Source: Saprospiraceae bacterium UBA7328 (lineage in GTDB: Bacteria; Bacteroidota; Bacteroidia; Chitinophagales; Saprospiraceae). From it: DNA of 7,743 nt. The notes under the pieces are model-generated. The model was not told the DNA's origin. It did not search any database and was given only the letters and a program-made list of their open reading frames with translations. Location: assembly GCA_002471345.1 (NCBI GenBank), contig DKPS01000211.1, positions 25,959-33,701 of the forward strand, written 5' to 3'. The stretch's first letter is position 1; the number at the start of each line of letters is the position of its first letter. A program made the translations under genes and the position numbers. This document shows, piece by piece, positions 1-5,765 of the stretch.

Positions 1-1250
1 TCATCATCAAAATCAATATCAATATCAGGCATTGATATCCTTTCTGGATTGAGGAACCTTTCAAACAGCAGGTTATACTTTATAGGGTCTACATTTGTTA
101 TGGTAAGGCAAAAGGCCACAGCAGATCCAGCAGCTGACCCCCTTCCAGGCCCTACACTTACTCCAATTTCTCTTGCAGCTTTTATGAAATCCTGTACAAT
201 CAAGAAGTATCCATCAAACCCCATGGACTTGATGATGTTGAGTTCATGATCTATACGTTCTCTAACAATAGACCTGATTTCTCCATATTTGATTTTTGCC
301 CCTTCATATACTAAGAACCGGAGATAATCTGATTGATTATCAAATCCAGAAGGCAATGGAAAATTAGGAAGCAAAATATCCCGTTCTAATTCTGGAGTTT
401 CTATTTTATCTAGAATCTCCATAGTGTTAGCAACAGCTTCTGGGATGTCCTTAAAAATGTCAACCATCTCCTGTTGAGATTTCAAGTAATAATCAGAACT
501 TGAAAACTGAAACCTATTTTCATCTATAAGTTTAGTTCCAGTATTAACGCACAATAAGATTTCGTGCATCTTCCAATCTTCCTCATTCACATAATGAGCG
601 TCATTAGAAACTATAGTTTTGATATTATATTTAGCAGCAAATTTCAAAAGCTGTTGATTGACATCTTCCTGACTCAAATCCGTATTATTCAGCTTTTCTA
701 ATCCTCGATGCCGCATAATCTCGATATAGAAATCTTCTTGAAACAAGTCCAACCACCACTTCAGTTTTTCCTCAGCCAATTCCAGATTTCCTGATTGAAT
801 AGCTCTTGGTATTTCCGCAGCAAGGCAACAACTCGTGGCAATAAGTCCTTCATGATATTGAAGTACTAATTCCTTATCAATTCGTGGAAACTTCCCATAT
901 TGTCCGTCTATATACCCTAATGAACATAGCTTGGATAGATTGATATATCCCTGAGCATTTTTAGCCAATAATAACTGATGGTAACGTACATCTCTTTGGC
1001 CCAATGACTTTTGAAATGACTTAATATGTCGATCCTCCACCAAATAAAACTCACAACCTATTATGGCCTTGAGATCACGTTTTTTAGCTTCTGAAACAAA
1101 CTTGAAAGCACCAAACATATTTCCATGATCGGTCATAGCGAGTCCCTTCTGACCATCCGCTTTAGCCTTATCCATTAGAGGTCCGAGATGCGAAGCACCA
1201 TCAAGCAGTGAAAAATGGGTATGGCAATGGAGATGACAAAATTCAGGCAT
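1..1250 (-). CDS. dnaE: DNA polymerase III subunit alpha, N-terminal part (cut by left edge)
   Basis: This is the replicative DNA polymerase catalytic subunit. Translation from the ATG at 1248-1250 gives 416 complete codons with no stop, out of a protein usually well over 1,000 residues. The N-terminus [18 protein letters not shown] opens a PHP domain. Its metal-site motifs are present: HLHCH (residues 6-10), TDHG (40-43) and NDAHY (216-220). The polymerase core follows, with the nucleotide-binding GPGRGS motif (367-372) and the palm motif PDIDIDFDD (408-416). Asp411 and Asp413 there align with the first two catalytic aspartates of E. coli DnaE (401 and 403). The third aspartate and the fingers, beta-binding and OB domains lie beyond the window. 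The [13 protein letters not shown] form is the one seen in DnaE proteins with a complete PHP metal site, unlike the degraded E. coli PHP. Identity is nearly certain from these motifs. The start is supported by the family-typical N-terminus. Confidence 0.97.
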   Translation of the reverse strand, partial: MPEFCHLHCHTHFSLLDGASHLGPLMDKAKADGQKGLAMTDHGNMFGAFKFVSEAKKRDLKAIIGCEFYLVEDRHIKSFQKSLGQRDVRYHQLLLAKNAQGYINLSKLCSLGYIDGQYGKFPRIDKELVLQYHEGLIATSCCLAAEIPRAIQSGNLELAEEKLKWWLDLFQEDFYIEIMRHRGLEKLNNTDLSQEDVNQQLLKFAAKYNIKTIVSNDAHYVNEEDWKMHEILLCVNTGTKLIDENRFQFSSSDYYLKSQQEMVDIFKDIPEAVANTMEILDKIETPELERDILLPNFPLPSGFDNQSDYLRFLVYEGAKIKYGEIRSIVRERIDHELNIIKSMGFDGYFLIVQDFIKAAREIGVSVGPGRGSAAGSAVAFCLTITNVDPIKYNLLFERFLNPERISMPDIDIDFDD

Positions 1251-1309
1251 CTTATCTCAGGTTCTAATGTTTTGGACTAAATAGGCAAGATATTCAATTC
1301 TACAAGATA

Positions 1310-1331
1310 TAAAGTAATTAGATCTACTTTA
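1310..1331. repeat. Small AT-rich inverted repeat between the OmpA-like gene and dnaE
   Basis: TAAAGTA (1310-1316) and TACTTTA (1325-1331) are perfect 7-base inverted arms around an 8-base spacer containing AGATC. It sits in the 116-base gap after the stop of the 1367-1951 gene and before dnaE. It could be a weak hairpin or a protein-binding dyad. There is no T-tract convincing enough to call a terminator, and an AT-only arm of this length can occur by chance. Confidence 0.25.
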
Positions 1332-1366
1332 CTATAAGTATCCTGCAATGAATAATTTATTAAAAA

Positions 1367-1951
1367 TCACCTCACTTTCTTCTTATAAGCTACCCGTACA
1401 AATGGGTTGTTATCGTATTGATTTCTCATTTTCTTTTGCATTTTGATTGCCACATGATCCACGCCAAATGCTATCAAAAGATCCCTTACAGAATTGAGTC
1501 TATTATCAGTAAGCAATTCTGATACTGAGGTGTTTTTATAAATGATGGTCAAGTTTATTTCTTCAATTCCGCCACTTTGATAATCCTCAGCAATATGTCG
1601 GATTCTAGAAACTGCTACTCTATTGAGTAAAGCTTTTGATGGTAAGAATCTTATAAATTCAGCATTATCTAATACATCTACTTCTGCTAATGGAACAAAT
1701 CTGTCCTCATTTTTGGCATAAAAGTTTTTGTTATTACTTTCTTTTTGTTCTATCAATCCTTTTACTATTTCCTCATGGCTAAGTCCTGAATTAAAATAGT
1801 AAGGCACAGGTTGTAAAACTTCTACAATAAATGCCAAATCATCTAGTACTACAAGGTTTGCTTCACCATTGATCAAAATAATAGTGGTTTGAAGTCTATT
1901 TTGATAGCCCAACAGTGCAGAGAAAATTAGGGTTAGTAGTATTCCTTTCAT
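1367..1951 (-). CDS. Small exported protein with a degenerate OmpA-like C-terminal half, function unknown
   Basis: The 194-residue protein has a hydrophobic N-terminus (residues about 3-15, after MKG) that looks like a signal peptide, though no clean AxA cleavage site is visible. I do not recognise a named family. Residues about 97-192 follow the order of an OmpA-like peptidoglycan-binding domain. A strand and long helix (SKALLNRVAVSRIRHIAEDY) lead to a strand (EINLTIIYKN). A second helix then ends in SVRDLLIAFGVDHVAIKM, which recalls the 'RA..V...L...Gv....i' segment of OmpA domains, and a final strand carries Arg (FVRVAYKKKV). The usual GHTD motif is absent, so peptidoglycan binding is doubtful. 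The C-terminus is strongly basic. It is co-oriented with dnaE 116 bases downstream. The coding region is real by length, codon pattern and plausible secretion signal. The OmpA relationship is an inference from pattern only. Confidence 0.75.
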   Translation of the reverse strand: MKGILLTLIFSALLGYQNRLQTTIILINGEANLVVLDDLAFIVEVLQPVPYYFNSGLSHEEIVKGLIEQKESNNKNFYAKNEDRFVPLAEVDVLDNAEFIRFLPSKALLNRVAVSRIRHIAEDYQSGGIEEINLTIIYKNTSVSELLTDNRLNSVRDLLIAFGVDHVAIKMQKKMRNQYDNNPFVRVAYKKKVR

Positions 1952-2500
1952 TCTATAAACCTTATTTCACATCTATTTAACGCATTTATCTTAAATAAAG
2001 ATCCATTATGAAGTTATTGTTTCCAAGTCAATGATTTCAATGTAATACGAATTCTGTCAATCTAGATTTTCCATATTGAACATTCTGTGTAATAAAGAAT
2101 GAATATTTTCGAACGCAAAAAAAAATAATAGCCAAACATTTCACAAAAGACTAATATTCCTCTGCTCTTTGAGTTTTTCAAACGACTGCATTTGCATTAG
2201 TATATTATGCAGATGATCAAAATAACCGAGTATACATGTGATATGTATTGTCTAATCTTAAATACAATTTCAATATTCAATTCTACCGATAAAATCATAC
2301 CAATTGTGCAATCAGTGTGCATATGCTATGATCCAAAAAAAAATTGTGAGAAAATGCTATTCATACATTAGAATAGAAAGATATAGAAGACTTAAGCAGA
2401 TAAGGTGCCTATTTATTTTTAAGTAAAACACAATCTCTATATTTCGAGTTAAAGGTATTCCTTCAGAAAATTCTCATTTTTTTTAGAAAAACATTATATC
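1952..2500. other. 549-base AT-rich gap without a recognisable gene
   Basis: All six frames are broken by stops, and I find no tRNA, rRNA or gene remnant. It separates the divergent 1367-1951 gene and the 2501 gene, so it must hold both promoters, but no full TTG-N20-TAnnTTTG match is visible for either. The nearest candidate for the plus-strand gene is TATATTTC at about 2438-2445, one mismatch from TAnnTTTG and lacking a good -33 element. Small dyads are scattered through it: TTTGA/TCAAA (2168-2182), CTGCAT/ATGCAG (2186-2212) and ATACAT/ATGTAT (2232-2248). Two A-runs of about nine bases occur near 2117-2125 and 2335-2343. A small RNA or a decayed gene cannot be excluded from sequence alone. 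Confidence 0.5.
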
Positions 2501-3187
2501 TTGGCAAAACATTCTACATTTGGTCAAAAGGTTGTAGACTATCATTTTAATCTATCATCAGATTGGAAGCTTCCTCTAAATGTTCAATTGATTTACCCTT
2601 TTGATGATCCTTTAGTACAAAATGTATTTTCAGATTTTTACTTCAAGTATTTTGACGACTCTTACTCACGTCACTTTCTTTTTGGCATCAACCCAGGCAG
2701 ATTTGGAGCTGGTGTAACCGGTGTACCATTTACAGACCCATTGATCATTCAAAGCATCTGTGGTATTACAAATAATTTCAAAAAGAAAAATGAACTATCA
2801 GCAATTTTTGTTTATGACTTCATCAATGAATTAGGAGGTCCAAAGGAATTTTATTCAAATTTCTACATTACCTCCATTTGTCCTTTGGGCTTTACAAAAG
2901 ATGGAAAAAATTATAATTATTACGATGATACTATCTTATATCAAAAGGTAAAGTCACACATAATAGACAATATTCAAAGTCAAAAAGAATTCGGTTGTTT
3001 AGATGATGTTGCCTTTTGCATGGGTAAAGGGAAAAATCTAAAATTTATGAATGAGCTCAATAAAGAACATCAATTTTTCAAAAAAATAGTACCTCTCCCT
3101 CACCCAAGATGGGTGATGCAATACCGATTAAAGTCAAAACAAGAACATCTTGATACTTATGTGAAAGAACTTTCTTCTGTGCTATAG
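2501..3187 (+). CDS. SMUG2-like uracil-DNA glycosylase family protein (DUF4918 type), TTG start
   Basis: This is a 228-residue member of the uracil-DNA glycosylase superfamily, the enzymes that remove deaminated bases to start base excision repair in the cytoplasm. Motif 1 is FGINPGRFGAGVTGVPFTDP (residues 61-80), matching the SMUG pattern GMNPGPFG..QTGVPFG. Asn64 sits at the catalytic/water-activating position. The substrate-pocket segment reads YITSICPLGF (122-131), so Ser125 occupies the place where SMUG1 has Asn (VHNLCPL), as I recall is typical of the SMUG2 branch. Motif 2, the DNA-intercalation loop, is LPHPRWVMQYR (199-209) with His201. No ATG occurs until deep in the protein. The in-frame stop at 2450-2452 leaves TTG at 2501 as the only sensible start, giving MAKHSTFGQKVVDY, which fits family N-termini. 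No Shine-Dalgarno is visible. Family assignment is strong; exact base specificity (uracil, xanthine or other) is not readable. Confidence 0.88.
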   Translation: MAKHSTFGQKVVDYHFNLSSDWKLPLNVQLIYPFDDPLVQNVFSDFYFKYFDDSYSRHFLFGINPGRFGAGVTGVPFTDPLIIQSICGITNNFKKKNELSAIFVYDFINELGGPKEFYSNFYITSICPLGFTKDGKNYNYYDDTILYQKVKSHIIDNIQSQKEFGCLDDVAFCMGKGKNLKFMNELNKEHQFFKKIVPLPHPRWVMQYRLKSKQEHLDTYVKELSSVL

Positions 3188-3292
3188 AGTGAGCCCTAGA
3201 TCAATAATATGAGGTCATTTGTAGATATTAATTGATACTCCATGCAACTTTTCATTTTTTAGATAACTCATTAATAACAAATACGTCAAAAA

Positions 3293-3997
3293 ATGAAAAA
3301 GGTGACATTCCTAAATCTTTTCCTCTTTATAATCCTTTCGTCAGTAACATGGGCTTTTCCTACATTAGAGACAGAGGTCAGAAATCTGGAAGAATTCTCT
3401 AAACTTTCAGTGGCCACCGGAATAAATCTTGTCCTAGTTCCTGGAGATAAAAATTCAGCAGAGATTGAAGCTACTAATATTGATCTGGACGATGTCCTTA
3501 CCAAAATAGATGGGAATAAACTTATAGTAAAAGTAAAAGGTTGGAATATAAATTTTAACAAAAAGAGGAAAGTCAAAATTGATGTAACTCTGACATATAC
3601 AGACCTAAAACAAGTATCAGCAAGTTCTGGAGCATCACTAAATTCTAGTCATACATTAACAAATGAACACCTTGATCTTCATGCTTCAAGTGGAGCAAGT
3701 ATGGAATTAGATATTGAAGGTAACCAAGTAGAAGCCAGTGCTTCTACTGGTGCATTTATCAAGTTAACAGGAGAGTGCAATGCTCTAGAGGCAATTGTAA
3801 ACACAGGTGCAGGCATCAAAAGTTCAGGCCTAGAAGCAGCTACTGTAGAGGCAAAAGCCAGCACAGGTTCAGAAATCCAAGTATGGGCTACCGAGAGCTT
3901 GTTTGCTAAAGCCAATACGGGAGGAGAAGTCAGATACAAAGGTGATCCAGATGTAAGAAAAAAGAAAGGTACAGGAGGCAGTGTTAGAAAAAATTAA
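3293..3997 (+). CDS. Secreted head-GIN domain (DUF2807) beta-helix protein, copy 1
   Basis: The 234-residue protein has a clear Sec signal peptide (MKK, hydrophobic core, likely cut after TWA at about residue 21) and no lipobox cysteine, so it is probably periplasmic or released. The head-GIN motif ATGINLVLVPG (41-51) is followed by a basic linker (NKKRKVK, 89-95). Then comes a ladder of rungs spaced 18-21 residues: SSGA 111, SSGA 132, STGA 151, NTGA 170, STGS 190, NTGG 208 and GTGG 226. This is the right-handed beta-helix expected for DUF2807, named a putative auto-transporter adhesin, though no substrate or partner is established for the family as far as I know. The tail is basic (RKKKGTGGSVRKN), with no T9SS sorting domain. 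A single cysteine (Cys162, in GEC) is shared with the second copy. It is roughly half identical to the gene 98 bases downstream. Start ATG 3293 is fixed by the signal peptide. Confidence 0.92.
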   Translation: MKKVTFLNLFLFIILSSVTWAFPTLETEVRNLEEFSKLSVATGINLVLVPGDKNSAEIEATNIDLDDVLTKIDGNKLIVKVKGWNINFNKKRKVKIDVTLTYTDLKQVSASSGASLNSSHTLTNEHLDLHASSGASMELDIEGNQVEASASTGAFIKLTGECNALEAIVNTGAGIKSSGLEAATVEAKASTGSEIQVWATESLFAKANTGGEVRYKGDPDVRKKKGTGGSVRKN

Positions 3998-4020
3998 ATT
4001 CTCACTCGAACCTAAAAATG

Positions 4021-4053
4021 GAATTATTATAATACGTCACATGAGAAAGTCGC
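4021..4053 (+). repeat. Conserved 33-nt element after GIN copy 1 (repeat unit 1 of 2)
   Basis: This stretch matches 4834-4866 at 30 of 33 positions, including an unbroken 20-base identity (4030-4049 against 4843-4862) containing AATACGTCACATGAGAAAG. It starts 24 bases past the stop of the first GIN gene; the partner starts at the same distance past the second stop. It ends in the left arm of a hairpin in both copies. It is most simply a relic of the gene duplication, but it is better conserved than the coding parts. Confidence 0.85.
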
Positions 4054-4080
4054 CACCGTCATAAAGGGGGCTTCTCTTAC
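4043..4080 (+). terminator. Imperfect hairpin between the two GIN genes, possible attenuator or decayed terminator
   Basis: Left arm from GAGAAAGTCGCC (4043-4054) pairs with GGGGGCTTCTC (4066-4076), with one bulged A, one G-T wobble and one G-G mismatch, around a loop of about 11 bases. It occupies the same place as the strong terminator after copy 2, but the T-tract is poor (TTACTAAATTT). I infer partial termination at most, letting transcription continue into copy 2, for which no separate promoter is visible. Confidence 0.4.
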
Positions 4081-4095
4081 TAAATTTAAAACAAA

Positions 4096-4809
4096 ATGAA
4101 AAAGGCCACAATTTTAAATGTTATCATCACTTTAGTGCTTTCCAGCAGTTTATATATTCTGGAAGCGAAGGATCACGAAGTTCGTGATTTAAATAATTTT
4201 TCTTCGGTCTCAGTTGCAACTGGAATAAATCTTATTCTGGTTCAGGGTAGTTCAAACGAGGCAGAAATAGATGTCGATAATATTGAACTCGATGAAATAA
4301 TAACTAAAGTAGAAGGTGGAAAATTGACAGTAAAAGTGAAGGGAAATAAATGGGGATCAAACTGGTGGAAAAATCGCAAAAGAAAAGTAGATGTAAGGCT
4401 AACTTATAAAAATCTTGAACAGATTTCAGCAAGTTCTGGTGCTCATGTTACCTCAGATAATACTATTTCCAATGATGATATAGAACTAGATGCTTCAAGT
4501 GGTGCATCAATAAATCTAGATGTTGATGGCACTGATATTGAGGCTGATGCTTCATCGGGTTCGACTATTTCGCTTTCGGGCGAATGCGGTACTTTTGATG
4601 CAAGTGTAAGTTCAGGTGCTAGAATTAAAGGCGCCGATTTAGAAGCTGGTAATGTAGAAGCTTCTGCTAGTTCTGGAGCAAGTATAAGAGTGTGGGCAAA
4701 AGATGGTCTTAATGCTAAAGTAAGTAGCGGTGGGAGTATTAAATACAAAGGAAATCCTGAATCCTTGAAAAAGAAAAAGAGCTCAGGTGGAAGCGTAAGG
4801 CAACTTTAG
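4096..4809 (+). CDS. Secreted head-GIN domain (DUF2807) beta-helix protein, copy 2
   Basis: This 237-residue tandem paralogue has the same plan as copy 1. A signal peptide (MKK, hydrophobic segment, likely cut after LEA at about residue 24) precedes the GIN motif ATGINLILVQG (41-51) and a basic segment carrying a short Trp-rich stretch not in copy 1 (NKWGSNWWKNRKRK, 84-97). Seven rungs follow at SSGA 113, SSGA 134, SSGS 153, SSGA 172, SSGA 192, SSGG 210 and SSGG 229. Every rung uses SSG, unlike copy 1 where most carry Thr. The single Cys163 in GEC is conserved, and the C-terminus is basic (KKKKSSGGSVRQL). No lipobox, transmembrane segment or T9SS tail is seen, so a soluble envelope or secreted protein is likely. 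It is probably transcribed with copy 1 through the weak hairpin between them and ends at a strong terminator. Its molecular role is not known to me. Confidence 0.92.
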   Translation: MKKATILNVIITLVLSSSLYILEAKDHEVRDLNNFSSVSVATGINLILVQGSSNEAEIDVDNIELDEIITKVEGGKLTVKVKGNKWGSNWWKNRKRKVDVRLTYKNLEQISASSGAHVTSDNTISNDDIELDASSGASINLDVDGTDIEADASSGSTISLSGECGTFDASVSSGARIKGADLEAGNVEASASSGASIRVWAKDGLNAKVSSGGSIKYKGNPESLKKKKSSGGSVRQL

Positions 4810-4833
4810 AAAAATTTAGAAGTTATTAAAGTA

Positions 4834-4866
4834 GAGTTATTTTAATACGTCACATGAGAAAGCCGC
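4834..4866 (+). repeat. Conserved 33-nt element after GIN copy 2 (repeat unit 2 of 2)
   Basis: This is the second copy of the element at 4021-4053, offset by 813 bases, close to the 812-base offset of the two stop codons. It overlaps the left arm of the terminator hairpin. The three differences are A/G, A/T and T/C; the last one improves the hairpin stem here. Confidence 0.85.
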
Positions 4867-4900
4867 TACAATAATTATTATAGCGGCCTTTCTTTTTCTT
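4857..4900 (+). terminator. Rho-independent terminator closing the GIN gene block
   Basis: AGAAAGCCGCTA (4857-4868) pairs with TAGCGG-C-CTTTCT (4881-4893): 12 base pairs with one bulged C and a 12-base loop, followed by TTTTTCTT. It is placed 47 bases after the GIN copy 2 stop and 23 bases before the end of the convergent iscA. On the minus strand the same hairpin is followed only by CTTTCTC, so it may stop iscA transcripts weakly as well. Confidence 0.85.
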
Positions 4901-4922
4901 ATAATAAGAGCGTTACAATAAT

Positions 4923-5249
4923 TTATACTGCAAAGCTTTCACCGCAGCCACATGTTCTAGCGGCATTTGGGTTATTAAAATAGAAACCTTTCCCTTCCAA
5001 TCCTCCACTAAATTCTAGTGTAGTGTTACATAAATAAAGAAAGCTTTTAAGATCCGTCACTACTTTGACACCATTATCTTCAAATACTTGATCTCCTTCT
5101 TTAGATTCATTATCAAAATTCATCTCGTAGGTCAATCCTGAACAACCACCACTAGTTACTGAAACTCTTACAAAGTAATCTTGCTCTAGTGATTGACCAT
5201 TCATCAATTCACCAATTTTATCCTTTGCTGTGTTAGCTACGAATAACAT
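4923..5249 (-). CDS. iscA: A-type iron-sulfur carrier protein (IscA/HesB family)
   Basis: The 108-residue protein has the usual length and signature of A-type carriers, which accept an Fe-S cluster or iron and pass it to target proteins in the cytoplasm. The three conserved cysteines are present: Cys36 in SGGCSGLTYEM, and Cys100 and Cys102 in the C-terminal TCGCGESF. The segment NPNAARTCGCG is the family C-terminal signature. It lies 22 bases downstream of iscU on the same strand and is the last gene of the cluster; the next gene is convergent. No hscB, hscA or ferredoxin gene follows, unlike the classic proteobacterial operon. IscA, SufA and ErpA cannot be separated by sequence alone; the name iscA rests on the neighbours. 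Confidence 0.93.
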   Translation of the reverse strand: MLFVANTAKDKIGELMNGQSLEQDYFVRVSVTSGGCSGLTYEMNFDNESKEGDQVFEDNGVKVVTDLKSFLYLCNTTLEFSGGLEGKGFYFNNPNAARTCGCGESFAV

Positions 5250-5271
5250 GAAGTATTGATTTAATTAAAAA

Positions 5272-5688
5272 TTAGTGGGCCACAGTTTCGGCTTCGTCCA
5301 CTGTGATATCATTTTTAGTCCTAAAGTCTGCGATAGCACTTTTTATCGCATCTTCTGCTAATACAGAACAGTGAATTTTCACCGGAGGAAGAGCTAACTC
5401 TTCTACAATATCCATATTATCAATGCTAGCAGCTTCATCTATTGACTTCCCTTTAAGCCACTCTGTAGCCAAAGAAGAAGATGCAATTGCTGATCCACAT
5501 CCGAATGTTTTGAATTTCGCATCTTTGATCACATTAGTAGCTTCATCTACTTCTATTTGTAATCTCATGACATCACCACATTCCGGTGCTCCCACCAGTC
5601 CTGTGCCTACATTCTTTTTACTCTTATCAAGAGTTCCTACATTCTTAGGATTCTTAAAATGATCTAATACTTTTTCTGAATATGCCAT
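5272..5688 (-). CDS. iscU: Iron-sulfur cluster assembly scaffold protein IscU
   Basis: The 138-residue scaffold is where sulfur from IscS and iron are assembled into [2Fe-2S] clusters. All ligand positions are intact: Cys37 and Asp39 in APECGD, Cys64 in FGCGSAIASSS, and His106-Cys107 after LPPVK (100-104). LPPVK is the sequence recognised by the HscA chaperone in proteobacteria, so its retention suggests a chaperone partner elsewhere in the genome. The N-terminus MAYSEKVLDHFKNPKNVG is characteristic of IscU proper rather than SufU, as is the lack of the SufU insertion. The C-terminal tail (TVDEAETVAH) is slightly longer than in E. coli. The gene lies 77 bases after iscS, with its own promoter in the gap, and 22 bases before iscA. 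Confidence 0.97.
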   Translation of the reverse strand: MAYSEKVLDHFKNPKNVGTLDKSKKNVGTGLVGAPECGDVMRLQIEVDEATNVIKDAKFKTFGCGSAIASSSLATEWLKGKSIDEAASIDNMDIVEELALPPVKIHCSVLAEDAIKSAIADFRTKNDITVDEAETVAH

Positions 5689-5722
5689 TTTGTAAGAATT
5701 TGTATTGGTCTAATTATATTTT

Positions 5723-5753
5723 CAAATTTAGTCATTAAACGACTATTCGTCAA
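5723..5753 (-). promoter_or_regulatory. Bacteroidota sigma-A type promoter driving iscU-iscA
   Basis: Read on the minus strand, TTG (5751-5753) is followed after 20 bases by TAAATTTG (5723-5730), an exact match to the Bacteroidota -7 consensus TAnnTTTG with a -33 TTG at the expected spacing. Transcription would begin about 30 bases before the iscU start codon. The spacer contains the dyad AGTCGTT/AATGACT (5730-5744, one G-T pair), which could be an operator or chance. Confidence 0.6.
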
Positions 5754-5765
5754 TTAATGCTAATC

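Noticed and set aside
49..249. Open frame on the plus strand inside dnaE
   Set aside because: It is antisense to a strongly conserved stretch of dnaE (GPGRGS to PDIDIDF) and has no domain, promoter or start signal of its own.
1286..1310. Two CAAGATA copies upstream of dnaE as a minus-strand promoter
   Set aside because: They give TATCTTG, which lacks one T of TAnnTTTG, and I found no -33 TTG at the right distance.
3623..3975. Regular repeats resembling a CRISPR or tandem DNA array
   Set aside because: The 18-21 residue period exists at protein level only; the DNA of the rungs differs in codon use and there are no spacers.
3286..4748. Long open frames on the minus strand opposite both GIN genes
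   Set aside because: They arise from the regular Ser/Gly/Ala-rich rung codons read backwards and mirror the periodicity of the GIN proteins; the sense frames have signal peptides and family motifs.
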